A DNA stretch of 64,000 bases from Xenorhabdus poinarii G6 (GTDB lineage Bacteria > Pseudomonadota > Gammaproteobacteria > Enterobacterales > Enterobacteriaceae): the NCBI RefSeq assembly GCF_000968175.1, contig NZ_FO704551.1:930001-994000 (forward strand). The letters run 5' to 3'. Shown piece after piece: positions 1 through 8,024 of this stretch (the first letter of the stretch is position 1; every line of letters starts with the position of its first letter). Below the pieces are notes generated by a model. The model searched no databases. It saw nothing but the letters and a program-made list of their open reading frames with translations, and was not told where the DNA came from. Made by a program: the position numbers and the translations under genes.

Positions 1-408
1 TCACTGTGCAGGAGATTAATGAAATCAAGGGGTTAGCTAACTATGGTGGAAATCACCATGGTTGCCGCAAGGTGTGATATCCCATCTTGGGTATAGAGGA
101 AATCTCAATACCTTTTGCTTTTGTACATGCGGGATTTTCCCGTATGTCACTTAGGTGATAACTAATTGATATTTAATCAGAAGAAAATCTGGCGTTTGGT
201 CATAATGTAACTAACCCTCTTAAAGAGGGTTAGTTTGTGCCGACGAAATGCGTCGAGACCTCTTTATAGGATTGGGACGTTAAACTTACTGACCTCTTTT
301 TGTTATCAGCAAACATATCTATGTGACAAAAGTCTCTTTAATCAAGATCAATAATAACGAACAAGGTAATGCGTATGTACAATAACCTATTATTTCATTA
401 TATAGGTT
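1..408. other. Gene-poor left edge with several hairpins
   Basis: No confident gene is seen here. One frame is open from the window edge to a TGA at 75-77 and could be the last 24 codons of a gene starting outside the window, but that is too short to judge. Hairpins visible: 43-48/54-59; 125-134/138-147, a 10-bp stem with one G-U pair; the near-perfect palindrome 211-233 with 11-bp arms; and 241-245/251-255. Palindrome 211-233 is followed by only a short T run, so it is a weak terminator candidate. The stretch is AT-rich and probably carries the promoter of the exonuclease gene at 409. Confidence 0.4.
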
Positions 409-1185
409 ATGGGTATGAGAAATCGTCAACAAGCGCAGTTAATTGCAGAGCAGCTACTAAAAGAAGATATTATTATATTAGATACAGAGACAACAGGATT
501 AAAGAACGATGATGAAATTATTGAAATAAGTATTATAAACGCTGAGGGTGATATTTTACTGAATACACTTATTAAGCCACAAAAAAAGATCCCCCTTGAT
601 GCAATCAAAATACACGGAATCACGAATGAAGATGTTCAACATGAACCTATGTGGAGTGATATCTATAAAAAATACAGAGAAATAGTTAAAGGAAAAACAG
701 TCATTATTTATAACAAATCCTATGACACAAAAATAATTAGACAAACATGCAAAAAATACGAATTACCTACACCAAGAATAAAGTCAGAATGTGCAATGTT
801 GTTATATGCAGAATATTATGGGGAAATAAATAAAAGAACAGGTGATTACAAATGGCATAAACTCACCGACGCAATTCATGATAACAAATTAGAAGTTTCT
901 GGTGAGGCACATAGAGCACTTACAGATGCTCGAATGACATTGGAATTAATGAAACGCATGGCCTATGGAGATCGCGATACCCCCATCCCTTTATTACGCT
1001 CAATATACCCACCTATTAATCCTTATTATGAAAAATATAAACGTGAAAAAAAGGAGGAAGAACGACGCTTACATGAACGTAAAGAACAATTGAAAAAAGA
1101 AGAAGAAGCTAGAGAGTTTTCAAAGTACGTTAGTGTAGTACTTATTTTTTTATTTTTACTGTTTGTAATTTGGCTTTTTGCTTGA
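409..1185 (+). CDS. DEDDh 3'-5' exonuclease (DnaQ-like) with C-terminal membrane anchor
   Basis: The 258-residue protein has an RNase T/DnaQ-type exonuclease domain at about residues 20-180. All five DEDDh positions are visible: D25 and E27 in DTETTG, D106 in NKSYD, H167 and D172 in HRALTD. A charged helical stretch (about 210-237) leads to a single hydrophobic segment at about 240-256, so the nuclease is probably tethered to the inner membrane facing the cytoplasm. A second in-frame ATG two codons downstream is an alternative start. The gene is much more AT-rich than the tail genes that follow and adjoins a truncated tail gene, so it is probably acquired cargo. Single-stranded DNA or RNA ends are the expected substrate for the family; its biological role here is unknown. 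The domain call is secure, the role is not. Confidence 0.8.
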   Translation: MGMRNRQQAQLIAEQLLKEDIIILDTETTGLKNDDEIIEISIINAEGDILLNTLIKPQKKIPLDAIKIHGITNEDVQHEPMWSDIYKKYREIVKGKTVIIYNKSYDTKIIRQTCKKYELPTPRIKSECAMLLYAEYYGEINKRTGDYKWHKLTDAIHDNKLEVSGEAHRALTDARMTLELMKRMAYGDRDTPIPLLRSIYPPINPYYEKYKREKKEEERRLHERKEQLKKEEEAREFSKYVSVVLIFLFLLFVIWLFA

Positions 1186-1371
1186 AATCACATAAGGTCA
1201 GAGCTGCTATCGTACTGACCTGTCCACTTCCGACAAATGACATCATTTCACTAAGTTCCTCCTCATAAAGCTATTGTGTATTGCACTGTGTATTGCTTCA
1301 AGCAAATAAATCACAAGAAAAATTCATTAAAATCATTATAAATCAGTGAAGTATATAAAACTTGCAATATA
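1186..1371. other. Junction between exonuclease gene and broken tail block
   Basis: This is AT-rich non-coding DNA. A hairpin (1195-1201/1215-1221) follows the exonuclease stop but lacks a clear T run. A direct repeat of TGTGTATTGC occurs at 1275-1284 and 1287-1296, a 12-bp period. The point near 1370 where AT-rich sequence gives way to GC-richer phage coding sequence looks like a recombination or insertion junction. Confidence 0.4.
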
Positions 1372-1509
1372 CAGGCGGCACAAATCGCGTCAGCGGTTTA
1401 TCAGTCGCAGGGGGCGAAAATCGGCCTGAACGACGCGCTGCTTAAATGGGGCAACACCAACGAAGAAACGGCGGACGACCTCGAAAATTTCTTTACCAAT
1501 CTTGCATAG
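1372..1509 (+). pseudogene. 3' remnant of a tail assembly chaperone gene (gpG/T position)
   Basis: Forty-five codons stay open up to a TAG at 1507-1509 and encode a typical phage C-terminus (for example the stretch LNDALLKWGN and the ending ENFFTNLA). The codon use matches the tape measure gene that starts 9 bp downstream. No start codon or upstream continuation is present; the reading frame runs into AT-rich non-phage sequence near 1370. By position, directly before the tape measure gene, it corresponds to the gpG/gpT-type tail assembly chaperone of lambda-like phages. The gene was cut by a deletion or by insertion of the segment carrying the exonuclease. Confidence 0.6.
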
Positions 1510-1517
1510 GTGGCACT

Positions 1518-4500
1518 GTGGCAAAACTGCGTGAATTAATCATTAAAATTTCGGCCAATTCCAGCTCGTATCAGGCGGAAATTGCCCGCGCCGCCCGTTT
1601 GGGTGAAAACTACCATCGGGTGATGGAAAACGGCAACCGGAGCGCGGCCGCAGCCGCACGGGGCAGTAGCGCCGCCCTGCGTGACCTGAATAACCAGCTG
1701 GCTTCGGTTAAAGCCTCGGCGGTAGGGCTGACAGGGGCATTCGCCGGCATTTTTGCGACCAGCAAGTTAGTGGAAACGGCCGATAAATGGACGAACCTAA
1801 ATTCCCGATTAAAACTGGCGACGGCATCCAGCATCGACCTCGCCAATAGTCAGCGATTGCTGATGGAGATGAGCCAGAAAACCGGTACGTTATTCGAAGC
1901 CAACTCCACCGTCTTTGCCCGTGCAGCGGCCCCGATGCGGGCACTGAAATACGCCTCGCAAGATATCGTTAATATGACTGAAACACTGGCAACAGGGCTA
2001 AAAATCTCTGGTGCGAATGCCTCAGAATCCAGTTCAGTACTAATTCAGTTTTCACAAGCGATGTCCTCCGGTGTTCTACGTGGTGAAGAATTTAACGCCA
2101 TGGCGGAGAATGGGGGGCGGTTGATCCAGGCACTAGCCGATGGGCTGGGCGTTGCCAGAACTCAACTTAAGGGCATGGCGGATAATGGTTTATTAACGAT
2201 GGATAAAGTTATCCCCGCTTTATTGAGTCAATTAGGGAAATTGCAGGATGAATACCGTTCGATGGGGGCGACTATTGAAAAATCAATGTCGCGTGTTCAA
2301 AACGCTTTTATGCAGTGGGTTGGTGACGCGAATAAAGCAACGGGTACAACCCGTGTGCTTGCCGGGACACTGGATGACCTGTCTAAAAATATTAACGATG
2401 TCGCTCTTGCAGGTATGGCAGCCGTCGGGGTGTTTGGTGCTCGCGCACTCGGTCAGCGAACGCTGGCAATTTACGACTCAACTTCGGCGTTAATCCAAAA
2501 CACAAAAGCGGAGATAAATAACGCCAATCAGGCCTACCACAATTCTCGTATCCAAGTGGAAAATGCGAGAGCGACTGAGCGGCAGACTCAGCGCAATGTA
2601 CTGGCGGCGCGTTCGAGTTTGCTGCGAACCACCAACGATCAACAATTTGCCGCTGCCCAACTAAGATTAAATCGCGCGATAGAAGCACAAGCAAGAGCCC
2701 ATACCGCTGTTACACAAAGTATCGCGGCCAGAACGGCGGCTCAAAAGCGGCTTAATGCGGTCACCTCGCTCGGAAGAAGAGCGGGTGGCGCACTGCTCGG
2801 TGCTGTTGGCGGAATACCCGGTGCGTTGATAATGGCAGCCGGTGCGGCTTATCTTCTGTATCAGAACCAAAAGCAGGCCAAGGAGGAAGCACGAGAGCAT
2901 GCGAAAGAAGCCGCCAAAATCAAGGAAGAATTGAGCAAGATGGACCCCATTCAGCTCAGGGACACCAAAAAACAACTAAAAGAAGATTTGGCGGTTGCGA
3001 GAGAGGATTTGGAAAGATTCCAAAAGGAGATGGTTAGAAACCAAATGAGCCTGAACTTCTTTATGAAAGATAAGAGTCAAGGCAAACAGGTAGACGAAAA
3101 AATCACTGAATTCAGCACCAAGCTTTCAGAAAGTCGTTCGGCGTATGAAGCAACACTGAAAATAGTCGATGAAATCAACTCCGCTCTCAGTAGGTTAGGC
3201 GATCAACAGACAATTAATAGTGAGAAAGAAAAGAAAATCACGCTTGCTATCAATGAAATGCGCAAAACCGGCAATGTGACGCTGGCGTTGCAAAATCAAA
3301 AACTGGAACTCACTGTTAGCTTGTTGGAGCGAATTAAAAACTTAGGCATTGATGTTTCGGGGATTCACATTCCCGTACCGGAGGTGAAATTTGAACCGAA
3401 CGACAAAATAAAGTCGCTCCTGAAAGATCAGGAGAGAGAGATTGATCTTTCCAAAAGAAAAGGGATGGATAAGGTCAAACGTGAGGCGTATTACAAAGCG
3501 GTCGATGGGGGACTCAACCCGAATGACAAGCAACAAAAGTCCTACGTGGATCAGGTTATCAATAACGCTGCTCAGATATATCAAAATATCGAAGCCATAC
3601 GTAAACAGGACGAAGCAGCCAGGGAAGCCCGAAGTGCCTCAGAAAGCGCCGCTCGGAAAGCAGCCAAAACCGCAGAAGACTACACTAATAAAGTGGCTGA
3701 ACTTAATACGCAATTGGCAACCGAGGCGATTCGACACAAGGAAGGGAACGCAGCGGCGGAACTATTCGCAGCTTCAATGTCCACCGGTAAAAATTTCACA
3801 AAAGAGCAAAATGCTGAAATCGGCAAACTCAATAAAACACTGGCAGAAGCTAAACAGAAATACCAAGACCTGCAAGACGCTATTTCAAATGATCCATTTC
3901 GTAACACCGCCGAGAGTGCCAAGAAAGCCCGCGAGCAGTTAGAGCGTCAATTGAAAAATAAGGATGTCTCGCCAGAGGCCTATGAGCGCCGTCAGGGCGA
4001 TATCTGGAAAGACGAGGTCAGGGGTAACGCGGATGCCAGACAGCAATACGCTGTTTCTGCCAAAGATGATTTACGGGGTGACGTAGACCCGATACAGGAT
4101 CTGGAGAACCAACTAGAACGCAAAAAAGCGTTGTACGACGCTTACGCGGAAACGCAAATCATCAGTGAACAGCGCAAAAATGAATTAATCACTGCTGCCG
4201 AAACGGAAAATAACACGCGGCGCATTGAGGTGGCAAAACAGTTATTCGCGAGTCAGGGAGAGTTACAGTCTCTTGCGGTAACGATGTTGGATACTGTCAG
4301 CGAACGTATGGGCAACATGATTACCGGGATGCTTACCGGGACAAAATCGCTCAAAGAGGGTGTTTCTGAAATGTTCGCATCAATGGCGCAGAGCGTTGTT
4401 CAGAGTTTGATGAAAATCGCGGCGAATAAGGCGTTTGAAATGCTGGCGGGTTCATTCAGTGGCGGCGGCGCTGGAGGATTGTTCGGTGGGGTCACCTCAA

Positions 4501-4886
4501 TGTTGGCCAAAAATGCCAAAGGCGGGGTGTATACCTCGGCAAACCTGAGCCAGTACAGCGGGCAGATTGTCAGCAGCCCCACCCTGTTTGCGTTTGCCAA
4601 AGGGGCTGGGTTGATGGGCGAGGCGGGACCTGAGGCGATCATGCCGCTAACCCGCAGCGCTGACGGTTCGCTCGGAGTCAGGGCGATTGCTCCAGCAGGT
4701 TTTGACGGGGGACAGACAAATATCACGGTTCACATTACGGAGGGGAAAACGGAAAGCTCGTCAAGCGGTAACAGCGAGGAGTTTGGACGTCGTTTTGCGC
4801 AGGCGGTTGCTCAGGTTTACTACACCGAACGAGACCGGGATTTACGTCAGGGCGGCGCAATCAACAGAGCGATACGGAGTCGGTAA
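1518..4886 (+). CDS. Phage tail tape measure protein (lambda gpH-like)
   Basis: This is a 1122-residue protein. It sets tail length and is packed in the tail tube before ejection. The N-terminal 330 residues match the tape-measure domain pattern (ARAARLGENY, later GEEFNAMAENG and ADGLGV). Long Ala/Lys/Glu/Gln-rich coiled-coil stretches follow, with a hydrophobic Gly/Ala segment near residues 425-445 and a C-terminal lambda-H-like domain containing GLMGEAGPEAIMPL. I chose the GTG at 1518 because an AGGTGG ribosome site precedes it; a longer frame from 1446 would overlap the upstream remnant. It overlaps the next gene as TAATG, so translation is probably coupled. Its integrity suggests recent inactivation of the prophage. 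Confidence 0.92.
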   Translation: MAKLRELIIKISANSSSYQAEIARAARLGENYHRVMENGNRSAAAAARGSSAALRDLNNQLASVKASAVGLTGAFAGIFATSKLVETADKWTNLNSRLKLATASSIDLANSQRLLMEMSQKTGTLFEANSTVFARAAAPMRALKYASQDIVNMTETLATGLKISGANASESSSVLIQFSQAMSSGVLRGEEFNAMAENGGRLIQALADGLGVARTQLKGMADNGLLTMDKVIPALLSQLGKLQDEYRSMGATIEKSMSRVQNAFMQWVGDANKATGTTRVLAGTLDDLSKNINDVALAGMAAVGVFGARALGQRTLAIYDSTSALIQNTKAEINNANQAYHNSRIQVENARATERQTQRNVLAARSSLLRTTNDQQFAAAQLRLNRAIEAQARAHTAVTQSIAARTAAQKRLNAVTSLGRRAGGALLGAVGGIPGALIMAAGAAYLLYQNQKQAKEEAREHAKEAAKIKEELSKMDPIQLRDTKKQLKEDLAVAREDLERFQKEMVRNQMSLNFFMKDKSQGKQVDEKITEFSTKLSESRSAYEATLKIVDEINSALSRLGDQQTINSEKEKKITLAINEMRKTGNVTLALQNQKLELTVSLLERIKNLGIDVSGIHIPVPEVKFEPNDKIKSLLKDQEREIDLSKRKGMDKVKREAYYKAVDGGLNPNDKQQKSYVDQVINNAAQIYQNIEAIRKQDEAAREARSASESAARKAAKTAEDYTNKVAELNTQLATEAIRHKEGNAAAELFAASMSTGKNFTKEQNAEIGKLNKTLAEAKQKYQDLQDAISNDPFRNTAESAKKAREQLERQLKNKDVSPEAYERRQGDIWKDEVRGNADARQQYAVSAKDDLRGDVDPIQDLENQLERKKALYDAYAETQIISEQRKNELITAAETENNTRRIEVAKQLFASQGELQSLAVTMLDTVSERMGNMITGMLTGTKSLKEGVSEMFASMAQSVVQSLMKIAANKAFEMLAGSFSGGGAGGLFGGVTSMLAKNAKGGVYTSANLSQYSGQIVSSPTLFAFAKGAGLMGEAGPEAIMPLTRSADGSLGVRAIAPAGFDGGQTNITVHITEGKTESSSSGNSEEFGRRFAQAVAQVYYTERDRDLRQGGAINRAIRSR

Positions 4887-5218
4887 TGGAAATATTTACA
4901 TGGCACCCGCGGGTTAACGCCAGTTCAACCGTCGATTTTGCTATCCGAAAAGCCAAATTTGGTGACGGTTATGAACAGGTCAGCGGGGCGGGGATTAACC
5001 CCAAATCAACGAGATGGAGTGTGGATTTTGTCGGCGATGCAAAATACATCGCTGAAATCATCGCGTTTTTGGATCGGCACGCGGGGCATCGGCCTTTTAT
5101 CTGGACGCCGCCACTCACGAATCAGGGGCTGTTTCGGTGTGAAAACTACAAATATCAAGCCATTGACTACAAAACCTGCGCACTCGCGACTGAGTTTATT
5201 GAGGCGCACGCGCCATAG
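4886..5218 (+). CDS. Phage minor tail protein M
   Basis: This 110-residue protein matches the lambda gpM family in length, in position between H and L, and in sequence (an early WHPRV segment, then KAKFGDGYEQ and the HRPFIWTPP motif typical of the family). gpM is a tail-tip component made after H and acts in tail-tip assembly. The start overlaps the tape measure stop by one base, and gpL follows after 8 bp, so all three are likely translated from one late mRNA. It appears complete. Confidence 0.9.
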   Translation: MEIFTWHPRVNASSTVDFAIRKAKFGDGYEQVSGAGINPKSTRWSVDFVGDAKYIAEIIAFLDRHAGHRPFIWTPPLTNQGLFRCENYKYQAIDYKTCALATEFIEAHAP

Positions 5219-5226
5219 AGGAGCCT

Positions 5227-5976
5227 ATGTTTACAGCTGATGTACAAAAACTGAACGCCGGGAGTATCGTTCGGCTCTACGAGATTGACGGAACAAAATT
5301 CGGTGCGGATATACTCCGTTTTCACGCATATAACATGCCGGTAACGCCCGATGAGATTGATGCCGCCGAGAAAAATGGCAGTCAGCCGCAGCCCAAATCG
5401 ATCTGGTGGCAAGGGGTAGAGTATCAACCGTGGCCTGTTCAGATACAGGAACTGGAGATGTCCACGGATGGACAGGCGGCGCACCCGAAATTATCCGTCG
5501 CCAATATTGATGGCACAGTCACAGCGCTGTGTCTGCAATTCGATGATATGGTACAGGCGCGGGTGATTATTCACGACACATTTATGCATTATCTGGATGC
5601 GCGTAATTTTTCTGAGGGCAACCCGACCGCTGATCTACAACAAGAACGCCTCACGATGTTCTATGTAAACCGGAAAATATCGGAAACAGATACGGTTATC
5701 ATTTTTGAACTGGCCAGTCCGGCGTCACTGGATGGTCTGACTATTCCTACCCGGCAAATTCACGGCGTATGCACATGGTGTGCGCGGGGTTGGTATCGGA
5801 CAGGTAAGGGGTGTGACTACGCGGGTGGGCGGTATTTTGATATTGATAACAATCCAACAGATGACCCGAGCAAAGATCGCTGCCCTGGTACTGTGATTGC
5901 CTGTAAATTGCGTCACGGTGAGGATAATGAATTGCCGTTTGGTGGGTTCCCGGCCTCGTCTCTTATCAGGAGGTGA
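5227..5976 (+). CDS. Phage minor tail protein L
   Basis: This 249-residue protein is of the lambda gpL family. The N-terminal half forms a tail-tip domain. The C-terminal third carries five cysteines at residues 182, 185, 196, 219 and 226 (CTWC, KGC, DRCPG, ACK). In lambda gpL a C-terminal cysteine set binds an iron-sulfur cluster, and this spacing is compatible with that. The family forms the tip of the siphovirus tail tube next to gpJ. A GAGGAG ribosome site lies just upstream of the ATG at 5227. In lambda gpK follows directly; here a moron intervenes. Confidence 0.9.
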   Translation: MFTADVQKLNAGSIVRLYEIDGTKFGADILRFHAYNMPVTPDEIDAAEKNGSQPQPKSIWWQGVEYQPWPVQIQELEMSTDGQAAHPKLSVANIDGTVTALCLQFDDMVQARVIIHDTFMHYLDARNFSEGNPTADLQQERLTMFYVNRKISETDTVIIFELASPASLDGLTIPTRQIHGVCTWCARGWYRTGKGCDYAGGRYFDIDNNPTDDPSKDRCPGTVIACKLRHGEDNELPFGGFPASSLIRR

Positions 5977-6048
5977 CGGACCTCTGGATATTAAAAGAGC
6001 CAAAGGTTAATATTTGTTGATGTATTGAATATTATGAGGGCGTATTTA

Positions 6049-6699
6049 ATGGGAGCTGATGATAAGACCATTGATCCTTTATTTAATGATGCTGTTGAGT
6101 ATGCAATAACCAAGGAATATACATCTACTGACGAGATAAAAGAGCATCTTGGTATAGGTTATAATAGAGCAGCCTTGCTGTTAGAACAAATGGAGGAAAT
6201 GGGAATAATTGCATGGGAGTACGATAGTGAAACTTCCCGATATAAAGTAATTACCCCATTAGCACAGAAAATAACGAAACAAGAAAAAAAAGAACCGACC
6301 ACTAGGGTAGCTAATACCAAGCGAAACGACTCTAAGATATTAGGGTATGGAGGTTTTGAATGGCTTATGGCAGGTATCGGCTTTTTTGTTATTATGTTTG
6401 CTTTCATTTCTTGCTCTAGTCGATCACTAACATCTGAGGTAAATTATTGCTCAGATGACGGAGTTGCATATTCTTACGCTAAAAAATTGATATCATCTCA
6501 TTTAAAAGCCCCATCAACTGCTAAATTTGCCAGTTACTATGATGTTAAATCACATAAACTCGCAGAGTGTAAGTTTAATTTTATTGGGTATGTTGATGCT
6601 CAAAATAGTTTTAGTGCAATGATAAGAACAAAATTCAATGTAGTAGTACGTTACGATCCTGATACTGATAAGTATTATTTAGAAAATTTAGATATGTAA
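6049..6699 (+). CDS. Moron: FtsK-gamma winged-helix domain joined to a membrane segment
   Basis: This 216-residue protein is encoded by AT-rich DNA unlike the flanking tail genes. Residues about 8-65 closely resemble the gamma domain of the DNA translocase FtsK (DPLFNDAVEYAI, GIGYNRAALLLEQME), which reads KOPS sequences and contacts XerD. No translocase motor is present. A single hydrophobic segment lies at about 105-121, and residues 140-205 form a domain with LKAPSTAKF and YVDAQNSF that also occurs in the lipoprotein at 7576. I chose the ATG at 6049 because GAGGG at 6036-6040 precedes it; ATG 6034 and TTG 6025 are alternatives. A cytoplasmic DNA-binding head tethered to the inner membrane is the likely topology. 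Function is unknown: lysogenic conversion or interference with host chromosome segregation are guesses. Confidence 0.75.
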   Translation: MGADDKTIDPLFNDAVEYAITKEYTSTDEIKEHLGIGYNRAALLLEQMEEMGIIAWEYDSETSRYKVITPLAQKITKQEKKEPTTRVANTKRNDSKILGYGGFEWLMAGIGFFVIMFAFISCSSRSLTSEVNYCSDDGVAYSYAKKLISSHLKAPSTAKFASYYDVKSHKLAECKFNFIGYVDAQNSFSAMIRTKFNVVVRYDPDTDKYYLENLDM

Positions 6700-6720
6700 T
6701 TTATCTACTGCTTATCCAAT

Positions 6721-6780
6721 AACCCACCTTCGAAGTGAATCATTACATTGATCGCTTTATCTGGTGGGTTTTCTATTTTT
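6721..6780 (+). terminator. Moron terminator with long nested stem
   Basis: The arms AACCCACC (6721-6728) and GGTGGGTT (6763-6770) pair perfectly, and an inner stem (AAGTGA with TCGCTT, one G-U) lies in the loop. A T-rich tract follows. It closes the FtsK-gamma moron transcript just before gpK. Confidence 0.7.
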
Positions 6781-6790
6781 AGGTGTTCAC

Positions 6791-7516
6791 ATGCGCCCAC
6801 ATATTATTCAATCTATCCTAGAACACGCGCAGGCCGAGTATCCCAATGAATGTTGTGGTGTGATCGCACAGAAAAGCCGTGTAGAAAAATACTTCCCCTG
6901 TCGCAACCTTTCCAATAACCCAACCGAACAATTTCAGTTAGCCCCCGATGATTATTTGGCTGCCTCAATATGGGGCACAATTACCGGCATTGTTCACAGT
7001 CACCCGGACGCGACCACGCAGCCGAGTGATCTGGACGAGGCACAATGTGATTTCACGGAATTACCGTGGCATATCGTGAGTTGGCCGGAAGGGGATTTCA
7101 GAACAATCTACCCACGCGAAGACTTGCCTTTGGTGGGTCGTCCGTTTGTATTAGGAATTTACGATTGCTACGGCCTGATTATGAGTTACTACCGCCAACA
7201 ATACAGTATTGAGCTTCAGGATTATCGGGTCGATTATCCGTGGTGGGAACGGGGCGAGAACCGCTATATAGAGAATGTCGAAAACGCGGGTTTTAGTGAA
7301 ATAACCGGCGCTCCTCAAGCGGGTGATGTGGTGCTTATGCAGGTACAGGCCGATGTGCCTAATCATGCCGGAATTTTATTAGAGGGAAATTTATTGCTGC
7401 ATCATCTGTACGGCCAGCTGAGCCAGAAAGTACCGTATGGTGGATATTGGAAAGACCGCACCATTAAGGTTGTGAGATACGGTGGAAATAACTCTTGTTA
7501 TAGCGATAATGATTAG
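6791..7516 (+). CDS. Phage tail assembly protein K (JAB/MPN plus NlpC/P60)
   Basis: This 241-residue protein has the two-domain layout of lambda gpK. The N-terminal JAB/MPN metallopeptidase-like domain has its HSHP motif near residues 75-80 and a following S-x2-D. The C-terminal NlpC/P60 domain has the Cys of YDCYGL and the His of NHAGILLEG. The family acts at the tail tip, where the NlpC domain is thought to cut peptidoglycan during ejection or the JAB domain to process tail proteins. I chose the ATG at 6791 (AGGTG at 6781-6785) because it matches the family N-terminus; an upstream frame from 6764 lies in the terminator. It appears complete. Confidence 0.9.
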   Translation: MRPHIIQSILEHAQAEYPNECCGVIAQKSRVEKYFPCRNLSNNPTEQFQLAPDDYLAASIWGTITGIVHSHPDATTQPSDLDEAQCDFTELPWHIVSWPEGDFRTIYPREDLPLVGRPFVLGIYDCYGLIMSYYRQQYSIELQDYRVDYPWWERGENRYIENVENAGFSEITGAPQAGDVVLMQVQADVPNHAGILLEGNLLLHHLYGQLSQKVPYGGYWKDRTIKVVRYGGNNSCYSDND

Positions 7517-7523
7517 GTGTAAT
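7495..7523 (+). promoter_or_regulatory. Candidate sigma-70 promoter of the lipoprotein moron
   Basis: TTGTTA (7495-7500), a 17-bp spacer and TGTAAT (7518-7523) lie at the end of gpK, about 50 bp before the lipoprotein start. With the terminator after that gene this gives the promoter-gene-terminator layout of a moron expressed in the lysogen. Confidence 0.45.
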
Positions 7524-7575
7524 AAATCTTAATTATTCTGAAAATCTAAACAATGCTAAATCAAGGAAACGCAAT

Positions 7576-7956
7576 ATGAAAAAAATTGGCCTGATTGGAT
7601 CTGTGATATTTGCTTCATTCGTTTTAATGGGGTGCGCGAGTAAAGGATTTTTAGAGTTTTTAGGTGGCTCATTAGAAGGGGAGGAGCGACAATACTCGCT
7701 CACCAAAGAAGAAAGAATAAAACTCGCGAAAGAGAGGGTGCTTAACGGCCTTAAAGACTCTGAATCAGCCATTTTCAAAGATGTTCATTTTTCAAAAGAT
7801 GATAGATTTGTTTGCATGATGGTTAACGCTAAAAATTCTTTTGGTGGCTATACGGGTTTTGAGGGAATTATAGTCTCACCCACCAGTCAATTTTTATTAG
7901 GCCGAAATGATAAGTTGTACGATTTCAATGCCATTTGGAATCAAACGTGCTTATAA
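7576..7956 (+). CDS. Moron: small lipoprotein
   Basis: This 126-residue protein has a signal peptide ending in the lipobox LMGC (Cys at about residue 19). After a charged linker comes a domain with GLKDSESAIF and VNAKNSFGGYTGF, a pattern seen in many small bacterial envelope proteins and partly shared with the C-terminal domain of the moron at 6049. The gene is AT-rich, stands between gpK and the I-J gene, and seems to have its own promoter and terminator. Lipoproteins at comparable positions in lambda-like phages (Cor of phi80 and N15) block superinfection. That role is an inference from position; the sequence does not look like Cor. Confidence 0.7.
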   Translation: MKKIGLIGSVIFASFVLMGCASKGFLEFLGGSLEGEERQYSLTKEERIKLAKERVLNGLKDSESAIFKDVHFSKDDRFVCMMVNAKNSFGGYTGFEGIIVSPTSQFLLGRNDKLYDFNAIWNQTCL

Positions 7957-7987
7957 GCATTAAAATATATTAACATTTTTGCATTAT

Positions 7988-8009
7988 AACCCGCTTCGGC
8001 GGGTTTTTT
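7988..8009 (+). terminator. Intrinsic terminator after the lipoprotein moron
   Basis: AACCCGC (7988-7994), a TTCG tetraloop and GCGGGTT (7999-8005) are followed by a T run. It should stop the moron transcript ahead of the I-J fusion gene. Confidence 0.88.
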
Positions 8010-8024
8010 ATTTATGAGGTCATT

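Noticed and set aside
2248..2493. Second-frame ORFs inside the tape measure and other long genes
   Set aside because: They lie fully within well-supported genes in another frame and show no ribosome sites or domains.
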